From Microbacterium paraoxydans (GTDB taxonomy: Bacteria; Actinomycetota; Actinomycetes; Actinomycetales; Microbacteriaceae): a stretch of DNA of 64,000 bases. Numbering within the stretch: the first letter of the stretch is position 1; every line of letters begins with the position of its first letter. The stretch spans positions 124,001 to 188,000 of the forward strand of contig NZ_JAIVLG010000002.1 in assembly GCF_020524545.1 (NCBI RefSeq), given 5' to 3'. This document shows, piece after piece, positions 41,466 to 50,906 of this stretch. Both the position numbers and the translations under genes were made by a program. The notes under the pieces were generated by a model. That model did not search any database, was not told the DNA's origin, and saw nothing but the letters and a program-made list of their open reading frames with translations.

Positions 41466-41993
41466 TCAGCCCGCGATGAGCTGCGATGGACGATGCCGTT
41501 CGGCAGCCTCGATCGCGAGCAGCGCCGTCTCGAGTTCGCTGTCCTGCGCACCGGACTCGCGGCGCAGGAAGAGCGACTGCTTGAAGCTCTCCCTGGCGGT
41601 CTCGAAGTCCCCGGCGTCGTAGGCGTTCTTTCCGTGGTGCTGATACGCGAAGGCCGCGATCGACAGCCAGCGCTGTCCCTCGGCCTCGGTCGCACAGGTC
41701 GCCAGCTCCTGTTCGGCAGCGGTGTGCGCTCCCCGATACTGCAGGATCGTCGCGTGGAGCACGCGTGCGCGGAGCACGTCCCTCCGGGTGCCGGCCATGC
41801 GCGCCTGGCGCACGGTCTCGTCGGCCAGCGCGAGCGCCTCATCCAGGCGATCGAGCACCTTCAGCAGCCACACCCGCTCCAGCAGGGCGGGCAGGCTCCG
41901 CTGTCCCTCGATCTCCGCGAGACGGGTCGCGCACTCGTCGAGATCGACCATCTCGCGGAGGGTCTCCTGGTCGTATCCCCGGATGAAACTCAT
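41466..41993 (-). CDS. Tetratricopeptide-repeat-like protein
   Basis: This 175-residue protein is made of helical repeats: LPALLERVWLLKVLDRLDEALALADETV, ATILQYRGAHTAAEQELA and YQHHGKNAYDAGDFETARESFKQSLFL, the last two close to the TPR consensus. It has no signal peptide and no catalytic motif, so it is likely a cytoplasmic scaffold. AAGGAGAG lies 4 nt before the ATG, one of the better ribosome binding sites in this region. Partners are unknown. Confidence 0.8.
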   Translation of the reverse strand: MSFIRGYDQETLREMVDLDECATRLAEIEGQRSLPALLERVWLLKVLDRLDEALALADETVRQARMAGTRRDVLRARVLHATILQYRGAHTAAEQELATCATEAEGQRWLSIAAFAYQHHGKNAYDAGDFETARESFKQSLFLRRESGAQDSELETALLAIEAAERHRPSQLIAG

Positions 41994-42106
41994 TGCTCTC
42001 CTTCCGCAGCGTCCCCGTCCAGTCTGCCTTCCGGCCGCGGGGTCCTCCCGGCGGCGCGCCCTGGTCGCCGCAACCGACGTCGCGACCGTGCCGGATCGGC
42101 GCGGAT

Positions 42107-42967
42107 TCAGCGCAGGAACAGCGAGGAGTCCGGGCGGGGCGAGGCGACGGCATCCGCATCCGTGACGATGCGGGCGCCCTGGGTGAACGTCTCCACCTCC
42201 GCACCCTGCGCGATCTTCGCGGGGTGGGGGCCGGCGGCGAGCATCCGCGGCAACCACTCCGTCGGCAGGGGAGCGGCAGACGCTGCGATCACGAGGTTGC
42301 CGAAGCGTCTGCCCTTGAGCACCTGGGTGTCGGCGAGCACGGCGACCTCAGGGAGGACCTCCGCGATCGTCGCCGTCTGGCGTCGGGCGAAGGCGAGCCC
42401 GGGACCGTCGGCGACATTGACGAGGAGCACGCCGCCGGGAGCGAGCAGCTCCGCGAGCTCGCGGTAGAACTCGACGCTGGTGAGGTGCGCGGGCGTCTGC
42501 GCTCCCGAGTAGACGTCGGAGACGACGAGGTCGCAGTTCGCCCGCAGTGCGTTCGGGAGCTTGGTGACGCCGGCCCGGGCGTCGCCGATCCTGATCCGGA
42601 TCGATGCGCCCTTCGGCAGCGGGAGGTGTTCCCGGACGAGTTGCGCCAGCGGAGCCTCGAGCTCGATCACCTGCTGGCGGGAGCCGGGGCGAGTCGCTTC
42701 GATGTAGCGGGGGATCGTCAGCGCGCCGGCGCCGAGGTGCACGGCGGTCAGCGGACCGGCGGGGAGCTGATCGATCACCGCACCCATGCGCACGATGTAC
42801 TCGAAGTGCAGATGCGTCGGGTCGTCGAGGTCGACGTGCGACTGGGGGGTGCCATCGACGATCAGCTCGAAGCCCGTCGTGAACTCCGAGGGCATGACAC
42901 CGGCGATGCCCCCGTGATCGAGGCGGGCCTGCGGGTGCTCGGTGTCGCGCGATCTCGTCCGGCCCAT
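42107..42967 (-). CDS. Spermidine-synthase-like methyltransferase-fold protein
   Basis: This 286-residue protein has a spermidine-synthase-like Rossmann domain: AVHLGAGALTIPRYIEATRPGS, QQVIELEAPLAQLVREHLPL, IRIGDARAGV and CDLVVSDVYSG. The usual polyamine-binding residues of true spermidine synthases are not clear, as in many actinobacterial 'fused' homologues of uncertain function. The ATG at 42967 lies 7 nt after a TAGGCT box, placed within the gap after the LytR-type gene. Confidence 0.83.
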   Translation of the reverse strand: MGRTRSRDTEHPQARLDHGGIAGVMPSEFTTGFELIVDGTPQSHVDLDDPTHLHFEYIVRMGAVIDQLPAGPLTAVHLGAGALTIPRYIEATRPGSRQQVIELEAPLAQLVREHLPLPKGASIRIRIGDARAGVTKLPNALRANCDLVVSDVYSGAQTPAHLTSVEFYRELAELLAPGGVLLVNVADGPGLAFARRQTATIAEVLPEVAVLADTQVLKGRRFGNLVIAASAAPLPTEWLPRMLAAGPHPAKIAQGAEVETFTQGARIVTDADAVASPRPDSSLFLR

Positions 42968-42974
42968 GGGCACG

Positions 42975-42980
42975 AGCCTA
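42975..42980 (-). promoter_or_regulatory. -10 box of a leaderless promoter (42967 gene)
   Basis: On the minus strand TAGGCT ends 7 nt before the ATG. Confidence 0.5.
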
Positions 42981-42996
42981 CGCTCCGGGGAGGGGC

Positions 42997-44253
42997 TCAG
43001 CGCTGCTTGCCGTTGGCGCACGTCTCCTGCTCGACCGTCTGGCCGGAGATGGCCGGGTCGAGCGTGGCACGCGGCGAGGGTGTCCCGGTGGGGGGTGCCT
43101 CAGAGGCCGGTGCCTCCGGGTCCGTTCCCGGGGCCGGGTCGACGAGTTCGACCCCGCCGTTGTTGCTCGCCTTGCCCGTCAGCTGCACCGACTGGCCCGC
43201 CTTCAACGCATCCCAGATCGTCGCGGCAGCCTCACGGTTGGGGATGACGCGGTCGGAATCGTCCGGGTCCTCGAACACGGGGTACTGCACGAAGACGAAC
43301 TCGGAGAACGGCACGTCCTTGATGGAGAGCGCGAGCTGTGCCAGACGCACCGGGTTGGCCAGCTGGTCGCTCGGGTCGATGTTGTCGACGACGGTGTTGG
43401 CGAGTCCGAGCACCTTGCCGGGGTCGGTGAGGACCTCGTCGCTCATGATCTTCTTCACCAGGCGCGACATGTACTGTTGCTGGTTCGAGACCCTCGCCAT
43501 GTCGCTCTCGTCGCCGACACCGTGGCGCGTGCGGATGAACTGGAGGGCTTCGTAGCCGGACACGGTGCGCGGCCCCGGCGCCCAGTCGAGGTCGGTGTGC
43601 CGGTCGCGGATGCCGTCGCCGCCGATGCACACCTCGACGCCGCCGATCGCGTCGGTCACCTCCATCACCCCGTCGAAGTCGATCTTCGCGGCGAAGGGGA
43701 TCTCGATGCCGGTGAGATCGGTCACCGTCTTCGCCACGCAGGAGAGGCCGGCGCGTTGGAAGATCGAGTTGATCTGCGTCTTGCTCGTGGCTGAGGCGAC
43801 GGACCCGTCGGGCAGCGTGCACTCCGGCGTCTCGATCATGAGGTCGCGGGGGAGCGAGATCGCGGTGACCTTGCGCGGTTCGGCCGACACATGCACCAGC
43901 AGGTTCACGTCGTTGAGGACGCCGCCGTCGGCCTCGGAGCAGCGCTCGCCCAGCAGTCCCGTCGAGACCGCGCCGCACTCGTCGGTGCCGATGATGAGCA
44001 TGCTGAACTCGCCGGGGAAGGCGCTGATCGAGGGAGGCTCGACCTCCGGCGCTCCCTCGAGCGTCACGGCATCCTCGTTGAAGCGGTTGAAGTAGTCGGT
44101 CACCACGAACGCGGCGACGGCGACAGCGGAGACGAGGACGACGCCCAGCGTGATGCCGGCGATCTTCAGGAATCCTCTCGCCGGTCCGGGGGAGGGGAGC
44201 GTCGCGTGGCGGGCGACCGTCGAGCGGCCCTTGTCAGGAGTGCGGCGAACCAT
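42997..44253 (-). CDS. LytR-CpsA-Psr family cell-wall glycopolymer ligase
   Basis: This 418-residue protein has a cytoplasmic N-terminus, one membrane helix near residues 30-50 (FLKIAGITLGVVLVSAVAV), and an LCP domain with FSMLIIGTDECG, VTAISLPRDLMIETPEC, the KINS-like KTQINSIFQRAG and ALQFIRTRHGVGDESDMARVSNQQQ (Arg/Asp ligands of the polyprenyl phosphate). It joins secondary polymers to peptidoglycan outside the membrane. The tail is Pro/Glu-rich. A TAGGCT box 6 nt before the ATG indicates a leaderless start. Confidence 0.92.
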   Translation of the reverse strand: MVRRTPDKGRSTVARHATLPSPGPARGFLKIAGITLGVVLVSAVAVAAFVVTDYFNRFNEDAVTLEGAPEVEPPSISAFPGEFSMLIIGTDECGAVSTGLLGERCSEADGGVLNDVNLLVHVSAEPRKVTAISLPRDLMIETPECTLPDGSVASATSKTQINSIFQRAGLSCVAKTVTDLTGIEIPFAAKIDFDGVMEVTDAIGGVEVCIGGDGIRDRHTDLDWAPGPRTVSGYEALQFIRTRHGVGDESDMARVSNQQQYMSRLVKKIMSDEVLTDPGKVLGLANTVVDNIDPSDQLANPVRLAQLALSIKDVPFSEFVFVQYPVFEDPDDSDRVIPNREAAATIWDALKAGQSVQLTGKASNNGGVELVDPAPGTDPEAPASEAPPTGTPSPRATLDPAISGQTVEQETCANGKQR

Positions 44254-44259
44254 CCGGGG

Positions 44260-44265
44260 AGCCTA
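44260..44265 (-). promoter_or_regulatory. -10 box of a leaderless promoter (LCP gene)
   Basis: On the minus strand TAGGCT ends 6 nt before the ATG at 44253. Confidence 0.5.
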
Positions 44266-44311
44266 CCGGGGGAAGCTGATGTTACGGCCATATGACGATT
44301 GTGGGAGCAAC

Positions 44312-44340
44312 TTGCAGGGAATTAGTTAGTCGTGGATACT
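44312..44340 (+). promoter_or_regulatory. Promoter of the sugar ABC/NagZ operon
   Basis: TTGCAG (44312-44317) and GATACT (44335-44340) are 17 bp apart in an unusually A/T-rich stretch that includes a TTAGTTAGT direct repeat. The RpiR-type protein encoded at the end of the operon is a candidate regulator. The leader is about 55 nt. Confidence 0.55.
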
Positions 44341-44402
44341 TTTTCCTAAACCCCGGTGAGTACCCGATGCTTTCCAGGACTTTCAAAGAGGAGATCCCCG
44401 CA

Positions 44403-45689
44403 ATGCACAAGCGCATTCTCTCGGCTGTGGCGCTCGGCGCCGTGGCCACGCTCGCCCTCGCCGGCTGCGCCGGCGGCAGCGACACCGGTTCGGCCGACGG
44501 TGAGGGCAAGGAACTCACCGTCTGGATCATGAAGGGCACCAACCCCGACGCGACCGCCTTCTATGACGACGTCTCGGCAGCCTTCGAGGAGGAGACCGGT
44601 GCGACCGTCAAGATCGAGGAGATCCAGTGGGCCGACGCCCACGATCGCTTCGTGACCTCCATCGCCGGTGGCACGACCCCCGACATCGCGGAGACCGGTA
44701 CCACCTGGACCGCCGAGTTCGCCGACGCCGGCGCGCTCCTCCCGATCGACGAGTACGTCGACGGTGAGGACGGGCTGCGCGACGACCTGGTCGAAGGCCT
44801 CGAGGTCGCCGGCACCTACGGCGACGAGCTCTACGGCATGCCCTGGTACGCCGGAGTGCGCTCGCTCGTCTACCGCGCCGATGTGTTCGAGGAGCTCGGT
44901 CTCGAAGCCCCGAAGACGTGGGACGACATCGTCGCCGCAGGTGACGCGATCAAGGCCGCCAAGCCCGACATGCTGCCGTTCCCGGTTCCGGGCGACGCCG
45001 AGTTCCAGGTCTACCCCTGGGTCTGGGGCGCCGGCGGCGAGATCGCCACGAAGGACGGCGACACCTGGACGAGCGAGCTCGACAGTGCCGAGTCGCAGGC
45101 CGGCATCGAGTTCTACACGGGCCTGGCCACCGAGCACGGCTTCTCCTCCGCAGGTGCCACCACCTGGAAGGAGACCGACCTTCGGGACGCGTTCACGCAG
45201 GGCAACGTCGCCATGATGCTCTCGGGCTCCTGGACGCCGAACTCGCTCATCGAGGCGAACCCCGAGCTCGAAGGCAAGATCGGCGCCGCGGTCATCCCGG
45301 GCGAAGACGGCGGCATCGCCCCGTCCGTGCTCGGCGGATCGCACCTCTCGATCTTCAACACGACCGAGAACGCCGACCTGGCGTGGGAGTTCGTGAAGCT
45401 CGTCACCACCGGTGAGTTCGCCGAGCAGTGGTCGAACGAGACCGGCTACTTCCCGGGCGTGCAGTCCGCGATGGAGGAGGCCCTCGCCTCGACCGACCCG
45501 CTCGTCGCACCGTTCGCCGAGCAGATGGTCGACGGCGGCGCATCCGTGCCGGTCACCCCGAACTTCGGCGCCGTGCAGGCGAAGAAGACGACCAACTCCA
45601 TGATCCAGGCCATCCTCAGCGGGCAGAAGGACGTCGCGACCGCGACGAAGGACGCCGCCGCCGAGATGACCGAACTGCTCAACCAGTAA
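44403..45689 (+). CDS. Sugar ABC transporter substrate-binding lipoprotein
   Basis: This 428-residue family 1 binding protein has a lipobox LAGC (Cys22) and the core segments ELTVWIMKGTNP, WADAHDRFVTSIAGGTTPDIAETG, GMPWYAGVRSLVYRADVFEELG and FTQGNVAMMLSGSW. It binds an oligosaccharide outside the membrane. AGAGGAG lies upstream of the ATG at 44403. It opens an operon with two permeases, a NagZ-like hydrolase and an RpiR regulator, so an amino-sugar oligosaccharide is the likely ligand. No ATPase gene is included; such systems usually share an MsiK-type ATPase. Confidence 0.93.
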   Translation: MHKRILSAVALGAVATLALAGCAGGSDTGSADGEGKELTVWIMKGTNPDATAFYDDVSAAFEEETGATVKIEEIQWADAHDRFVTSIAGGTTPDIAETGTTWTAEFADAGALLPIDEYVDGEDGLRDDLVEGLEVAGTYGDELYGMPWYAGVRSLVYRADVFEELGLEAPKTWDDIVAAGDAIKAAKPDMLPFPVPGDAEFQVYPWVWGAGGEIATKDGDTWTSELDSAESQAGIEFYTGLATEHGFSSAGATTWKETDLRDAFTQGNVAMMLSGSWTPNSLIEANPELEGKIGAAVIPGEDGGIAPSVLGGSHLSIFNTTENADLAWEFVKLVTTGEFAEQWSNETGYFPGVQSAMEEALASTDPLVAPFAEQMVDGGASVPVTPNFGAVQAKKTTNSMIQAILSGQKDVATATKDAAAEMTELLNQ

Positions 45690-45704
45690 GGAAGCATCCC
45701 TTCC

Positions 45705-46679
45705 ATGTCGATGGTGCAAGCGCCACTGCCGGCCACGAAGGCGGAGTCCACCTCCGCCTCCGTGGCCGGCGGCCGGAAGCGACGCGGTCTCTCGATCGTC
45801 GCGGCCCGCCCCTGGCTCCTTCTCGCGCCCGGGCTGGCCATCCTCGCGGTGCTCATGCTCTGGCCGCTCGTCCAGGTGTTCATCTACTCGCTGCAGGACT
45901 ACGGCCTGCGTGAGATCAACACCGGGGAGAACAACTGGATCGGTCTCGACAACTACGTCGAGGCGCTCACCAACCCGACCCTCTGGACGGTGGTGCTGCC
46001 CAACACGGTCGGGTTCGCCGCCGTCGCAGTGTTCGTCACCGTGGCCGTCGGCACCCTCGTCGCCCTGCTCCTCGCGCGCCTCGGCACGACCTGGCGGGTC
46101 ATCGTGTCCAGCTGCATCATGGTCGCCTGGGCGATGCCCGCGGTGACCGGCACCTACGTCTGGACCTTCATCTTCGATGCCGACCGCGGCATCTTCAACC
46201 AGGTCCTCATGGATCTGGGGCTCATGAGCGATCCGGTCAACTGGTTCACGAACCAGTGGTCGTTCTATGCCATCGTGCTCCTCAACGTCGTCCACCACGG
46301 CTTCCCGTTCGTGGCGATCACCGTGCTGGCCGGCCTCCTCGGCGTCTCGAAGGAGATGCTCGAAGCCGCAGCGCTCGACGGTGCCGGTGCGTGGCGTCGT
46401 TTCTGGAAGATCATCTTCCCGACGCTGAGGCCGGTGTTCTCGGTCGTGATCATCCTCTCGACGATCTGGGACTTCAAAGTGTTCGCCCAGGTGTACCTGA
46501 TGCCCGGTGGTGGGGGAGGCAACCGTCAGGTGCTGAACCTCGGTGTCTGGTCCTACGTCGAGTCCTTCGGCCAGAACCGCTACGGTTTCGGTGCCGCTCT
46601 CGCCGTGCTGCTCACCCTCGTGCTCATCGGCATCACGATCGTCTACATCCGCTCCCTCATGAAGGAGGACGAGCTGTGA
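45705..46679 (+). CDS. Sugar ABC transporter permease (MalF type)
   Basis: This 324-residue membrane protein has a soluble N-terminus of about 30 residues, six helices and the EAA loop KEMLEAAALDGAGAWRRFWKIIFPTLRPV. It is the first of the two sugar permeases. A second in-frame ATG two codons later is an alternative start. AAGGA lies 12 nt upstream of the first and farther from the second. Its stop overlaps the GTG of the next permease. Confidence 0.93.
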   Translation: MSMVQAPLPATKAESTSASVAGGRKRRGLSIVAARPWLLLAPGLAILAVLMLWPLVQVFIYSLQDYGLREINTGENNWIGLDNYVEALTNPTLWTVVLPNTVGFAAVAVFVTVAVGTLVALLLARLGTTWRVIVSSCIMVAWAMPAVTGTYVWTFIFDADRGIFNQVLMDLGLMSDPVNWFTNQWSFYAIVLLNVVHHGFPFVAITVLAGLLGVSKEMLEAAALDGAGAWRRFWKIIFPTLRPVFSVVIILSTIWDFKVFAQVYLMPGGGGGNRQVLNLGVWSYVESFGQNRYGFGAALAVLLTLVLIGITIVYIRSLMKEDEL

Positions 46680-47509
46680 ACCCGCGTCCGAGACTCCGCT
46701 CCCGCATCGGCACCGGCATCGCGGTCGCCGCAGTCCTGATCTTCACGCTGTTCCCCGTGTACTGGATGGTCTCCAGCGCCTTCGACGCCAAGGCGTCCAG
46801 TGGCGGGCAGTCGTTGGTCCCCCAGGAGTTCACGTGGGACAACTTCGCCTTCGTGCTCACCGAGGGCGGCTTCGGCACCTACCTGCGCAACTCGGCGATC
46901 GTGGCCCTCGTCACGGTTCTCGTCAGCGCGCTCGTGTGTCTGCTCGCCGCTGTCGCGGTCGCGCGGTTCAAGTTCAAGTTCCGCACCATGATCCTGATGA
47001 TGATCCTCATCGTGCAGATGGTGCCGCTCGAGGCCCTCGTGATCCCGCTGTTCCTGCAGGTCAAGAGCCTCGGCCTGCTGAACAGCATCATCGGTCTGAT
47101 GGTCGTCTACGTCGCGCTGTCGCTCGCATTCGGCATCTGGATGCTGCGCGGCTTCGTGGCCGCCGTGCCCGTCGAACTCGAGGAGGCGGCGTACATCGAC
47201 GGCGCGAGCTGGTGGCGGATGTTCCGCTCGGTGCTGCTGCCCCTGGTCATGCCCGGTCTGGTCGCGACGAGCATCTTCAGCTTCATCACCGCGTGGAACG
47301 AGTTCATCTTCGCGATGACGATCCTCGGTGCGCAGACCGACCAGTACACGGTCTCGATCGGTCTGAAGTCGTTCTTCGGCCTGTACTCCAACGACTGGGG
47401 CAGCATCATGGCGGCCTCGACCATCATCACCGTCCCGGTCATGATCTTCTTCGTCCTCGTGCAGCGCAAGCTCGCCTCGGGCATGGTCGCAGGAGCGGTG
47501 AAGGGATGA
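46676..47509 (+). CDS. Sugar ABC transporter permease (MalG type)
   Basis: This 277-residue membrane protein has the MalG-type start (GIAVAAVLIFTLFPVYWMVSSAF) and the EAA loop PVELEEAAYIDGASWWRMFRSVLLPLVMPG. It forms the membrane channel with the MalF-type protein upstream. The GTG overlaps the preceding stop (GTGA), and its own stop overlaps the start of the hydrolase gene (ATGA), so translation of the operon is tightly linked. Confidence 0.94.
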   Translation: MNPRPRLRSRIGTGIAVAAVLIFTLFPVYWMVSSAFDAKASSGGQSLVPQEFTWDNFAFVLTEGGFGTYLRNSAIVALVTVLVSALVCLLAAVAVARFKFKFRTMILMMILIVQMVPLEALVIPLFLQVKSLGLLNSIIGLMVVYVALSLAFGIWMLRGFVAAVPVELEEAAYIDGASWWRMFRSVLLPLVMPGLVATSIFSFITAWNEFIFAMTILGAQTDQYTVSIGLKSFFGLYSNDWGSIMAASTIITVPVMIFFVLVQRKLASGMVAGAVKG

Positions 47510-49017
47510 CCGACGAGCTCGAGCGACTCGCGAACGGCGTACTGTGGCCGGGGTTCTTCGGCACGGAAGCACCCGAGTGGTTGCGCGCAGAACTGCGTGA
47601 CGGTCTGGCCGGTGTCGTGTACTTCGGTCAGAACGTCGGCGAAGGGCTCTCGGCGCTGAGCGCCGAGATCCTCGATGCGAACCCCGATGCCCTCATCGGC
47701 ATCGACGAGGAAGGCGGCAGCGTCACGCGTCTCGAATCCGCCACGGGTTCGACCATCCCCGGAGCCGCACAGCTCGGCCTTCTCGACGACCTCGTCGCCT
47801 CCGAGCGGACGGGCGCCGAACTCGCCCGACGAGTGCGTGCGGTGGGAGCCAACGTGGTGCTCGGTCCGGTCGCCGACGTCAACACCGACCCCCGCAACCC
47901 GGTCATCGGCGTGCGGTCCTTCGGCGACGACGAGGCGCTCGTCTCCCGTCACGTGGTCGCGACGATCGACGGCATCCAGGATTCGGCGATCGCCGCGTGC
48001 GTCAAGCACTTCCCCGGCCACGGCGACACCCACCTGGACTCGCACCACTCCCTCCCCGAGATCACTCTCGACGTCGAGGAGTTCGAGCGGGTGCACCTCG
48101 AGCCGTTCCGCGCGGCGGTCGATGCCGGTGTCGATGCCGTGATGACGGCTCACATCGTCGTCCCGGCGTGGGGCGAGGAACCCGCGACGCTCAACCCCCG
48201 TGTGCTCGGAATGCTGCGCGACTGGGGATATGAGGGCGTCATCATCACGGATGCGCTCGACATGGCTGCCATCCGCGAGACCGTCGGACTCGGTGGAGGA
48301 GCGGCACGCGCCCTCGCCGCCGGGGCCGATCTCCTCTGTATCGGCAATCCGACCAATCCGGGCGATGCTGCGCTCCCGGATCAGGACGAGCGTGACTTCC
48401 ACGCGGCCAGGGACGGGATCGTCGCCGCGCTGCGCGACGGCTCGCTCTCCCGTGCGCGAGTGGAGGAGGCGGCCGCTCGCGTCGCCGCGCTCGCGACCAA
48501 GCTCCGTGCCGCCGCCGAGCTCCGGCGCGACGACACAGACGATTTCGATGCCGCGGAGATCGTGCGTCGGACGGTGACGGTCTCCGGTGACGCCCCGGAG
48601 GCGGCCACGGCGCTCGCGGTCGTCGACGCTCGCCGCCGGTCGACCCTCGCGGTCGACAGCGCCGGATCCTACGTCGCGAACGCGCTCGCCGCCGACGGCG
48701 TGCGTGTGCGACTCGATGTGGCGTCCGCCGGGCTCCCGGAGCAGGACCGCGTGCTCGACGAGGTCGCGGCGGCACCGGGGACGACGGTGCTGCTGATCGA
48801 CAGGCCCGATACGGATGCCGCCCAGCGTTCTCTCGTCGAGAGGGCGGCTGTCCGCGATCCGCGAGCGGTCGTGGTCAACGTGGGTCTTCCGACGCGGAAT
48901 CCACTTCCCCTGCCCACCATCGAGGTCGCCGCAGCCAGTAGGCTCGGTGCCCAGATGGCAAGGGAAGCACTCCTGGGGCGCTTCGCCGTGCAGCAGAGGT
49001 TGAACAGCGCGGGCTGA
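47506..49017 (+). CDS. Glycoside hydrolase family 3, NagZ-like beta-N-acetylhexosaminidase
   Basis: This 503-residue enzyme has the NagZ signature KHFPGHGDTHLDSHHSLP (from residue 167), whose Asp178-His180 pair acts as the acid/base, and the likely nucleophile Asp249 in VIITDALDM. It has no signal peptide, so it works in the cytoplasm on imported material, removing terminal N-acetylglucosamine. The ~150-residue C-terminal domain is of the family 3 type seen in two-domain NagZ. The gene overlaps the sugar permease stop, which strongly links the importer to N-acetylglucosamine-containing substrates. Confidence 0.92.
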   Translation: MTDELERLANGVLWPGFFGTEAPEWLRAELRDGLAGVVYFGQNVGEGLSALSAEILDANPDALIGIDEEGGSVTRLESATGSTIPGAAQLGLLDDLVASERTGAELARRVRAVGANVVLGPVADVNTDPRNPVIGVRSFGDDEALVSRHVVATIDGIQDSAIAACVKHFPGHGDTHLDSHHSLPEITLDVEEFERVHLEPFRAAVDAGVDAVMTAHIVVPAWGEEPATLNPRVLGMLRDWGYEGVIITDALDMAAIRETVGLGGGAARALAAGADLLCIGNPTNPGDAALPDQDERDFHAARDGIVAALRDGSLSRARVEEAAARVAALATKLRAAAELRRDDTDDFDAAEIVRRTVTVSGDAPEAATALAVVDARRRSTLAVDSAGSYVANALAADGVRVRLDVASAGLPEQDRVLDEVAAAPGTTVLLIDRPDTDAAQRSLVERAAVRDPRAVVVNVGLPTRNPLPLPTIEVAAASRLGAQMAREALLGRFAVQQRLNSAG

Positions 49018-49030
49018 GACAGGATCCCCC

Positions 49031-49897
49031 ATGGACGATGACGTTCTCACTCGGGTCCGGCGCTCCCTTCCCAAGGTGAGCGCAGCGGAGGCGCGGGTCG
49101 CGGAGACGATCCTCGGTGACCCCACGCTCGTCGTGGACCTGGCGATCAACGACCTCGCCCAGCTCTCCCACACGTCCCTGTCGACCGTCGCGCGCTATGC
49201 GCAGTCCCTGGGCTACACCGGGTATCGGGAACTCCGGGTCGCTGTCGCGCGTGCCATCACTCTCGCACAGGCGCAGCAGGCGCGCTTCGGCCTGGACACC
49301 ACGGCGATCGACCGGGAGGACGGACCGACGGCGATCGCGGCCAAACTCGCCGCGCAGGAGATCGACGCGATCGAGAAGACCGCGCTCGCCCTCGACGCCG
49401 ACGCCCTCGACCGGGTTGCTCGCGCAGTGCTCGAGGCGCGGCACATCGATCTCTTCGGACAGGCGGCATCGTCCTTGACGGCGCAGGACCTGCTGCTGAA
49501 GCTGTCGCGCATCGGATGCTCGGTCTCCCATTCGCCGGATCCGCATCTCGCGGTGACCACCGCCGCGCTGCGGACCACGGGTGATGTGGCGATCGCGTTC
49601 TCGCACGGCGGGGAGACCGCCGAGACGATCCGGGCGCTCGAGGTCGCGCGGGATGCCGGAGCTCTGGCTGTCGCGGTGACCAGTGTCGCCGATTCGCCGG
49701 TGGCACTCGCTGCGGATGTGGTGCTGCTCACGCACGCACGGGAATCGCCGTTCCGGATGGCGGCGATGTCGAGCCGCATCGCTCAGCTCGCCCTGGTCGA
49801 CGTGCTCTTCGTCCGCGTCGTGCAGCACAGCGGCGAGCCTGTGGCCGTGTCGTTGCAGCGCACGCACGATGCGGTTCCGTCGCGGCATCGCCGCTGA
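49031..49897 (+). CDS. RpiR/MurR family regulator with SIS domain
   Basis: This 288-residue protein has an N-terminal HTH_6 (SAAEARVAETILGDPTLVVD, then LAQLSHTSLSTVARYAQSLGYTGY) and a C-terminal sugar isomerase (SIS) domain (VAIAFSHGGETAETIRALEVARDAGALAVAVTS) that binds phosphosugars. MurR, which controls N-acetylmuramic acid use, belongs to this family. It closes the NagZ operon 13 bp after the hydrolase and probably regulates the promoter at 44312. Confidence 0.92.
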   Translation: MDDDVLTRVRRSLPKVSAAEARVAETILGDPTLVVDLAINDLAQLSHTSLSTVARYAQSLGYTGYRELRVAVARAITLAQAQQARFGLDTTAIDREDGPTAIAAKLAAQEIDAIEKTALALDADALDRVARAVLEARHIDLFGQAASSLTAQDLLLKLSRIGCSVSHSPDPHLAVTTAALRTTGDVAIAFSHGGETAETIRALEVARDAGALAVAVTSVADSPVALAADVVLLTHARESPFRMAAMSSRIAQLALVDVLFVRVVQHSGEPVAVSLQRTHDAVPSRHRR

Positions 49898-49924
49898 GCC
49901 CGGCCGGGTAGACCGAACCCCGTT

Positions 49925-50845
49925 TCAGTCGACGTGGTCGCGGGTGCTGATCAGCGCACGGGTCGCGATGCGGTGTCCGCGGGCGAGGCTTCCCGTCAAC
50001 GACAGCCCGGTGAGGACACCGGCGAGGAACCCCGCGGCGAAGGCATCGCCGGCACCGATGGTCTCGACGACGGGGGTTTCGAGCGCTTCGCTCTCGGCGC
50101 GCTCGCCGCCGTCGTACGCGATGGCACCCCCGGAGTCGGTGACCAGGAAATACCGGGGCTCAGGGAAGAGGGCGCGGAGCTCCTGCGGGTCACCAGTGCC
50201 GAACACGGCCTCGGCGTCGGGACGTGTGCAGAACACGATGTCGGCGCGGCGGGCGAAGTCCGACACGATCGCCCTTCCCTCCGCCTCGCGACCGCGCCAG
50301 AGGGCGGGTCGCCAGTTCAGGTCGAAGCTGAGCAGCCTGCCGGGACGTCGGTCGGCGAACACCGCTTCCTGCGCCGCGAGCGCCGATTCGGACAGCGCCG
50401 GGGTTATTCCGGAGGTGTGCACGAGTGCCGCCTCGGCGAGAAGAGCGGATGCCCTCGGCTCGGCCAGCGTCTGCGGGGACATCGCCGCGGCGGCGGAGCC
50501 TGACCGGTAGTAGTGCATCGTCCCGTCGACGGTGCCGTCGGCTCGGGGAGCGAGTTCCTTCACATACAGTCCGGTCGGTGCGTCGGCGTCGACCTGCACC
50601 GCGGAGTCGTCGACGTCGTGAGCGCGCAGTTCCGCAGTGAGGAACCGGCCGAACCCGTCGTCGCCGACCCGCGAGAGGACGGCCGTGCGGATGCCGGCTG
50701 AGGCCAGCGCGATCGCAGTGTTCCACTCGGCTCCGGCCAGCGAACGGTGGAAGGTGCGGCAGTCCTCCAGTGGTACGGCGGCGGCGGCGACCAAGGCGAC
50801 GAGGCCTTCTCCGAAGCAGACGGCGAGCGAGGGGGAGTCGGGCAC
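49925..50845 (-). CDS. PfkB family carbohydrate kinase (KDG-kinase-like)
   Basis: This 306-residue protein has the ribokinase fold: FGEGLVALVAAAAVPL at the start, SLAGAEWNTAIALASAGIRTAVLSRVGDDGFG, FDLNWRPALWRG and the catalytic GAGDAFAAGFLAGV with its Asp base. The GEGLVAL and PTGLYVKEL segments are closest to 2-keto-3-deoxygluconate kinases, but related kinases phosphorylate other sugars. The GTG at 50845 is 7 nt after TAGTGT, so it is leaderless. It is convergent with the RpiR gene and divergent from the peptide transporter. Confidence 0.87.
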   Translation of the reverse strand: MPDSPSLAVCFGEGLVALVAAAAVPLEDCRTFHRSLAGAEWNTAIALASAGIRTAVLSRVGDDGFGRFLTAELRAHDVDDSAVQVDADAPTGLYVKELAPRADGTVDGTMHYYRSGSAAAAMSPQTLAEPRASALLAEAALVHTSGITPALSESALAAQEAVFADRRPGRLLSFDLNWRPALWRGREAEGRAIVSDFARRADIVFCTRPDAEAVFGTGDPQELRALFPEPRYFLVTDSGGAIAYDGGERAESEALETPVVETIGAGDAFAAGFLAGVLTGLSLTGSLARGHRIATRALISTRDHVD

Positions 50846-50852
50846 GATCTGG

Positions 50853-50858
50853 ACACTA
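50853..50858 (-). promoter_or_regulatory. -10 box of a leaderless promoter (PfkB kinase)
   Basis: On the minus strand TAGTGT ends 7 nt before the GTG at 50845. Confidence 0.5.
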
Positions 50859-50906
50859 CCGGATCGACGCCGGTCGCGCCGATATCGGATTGCAACCTGG
50901 AAGCGT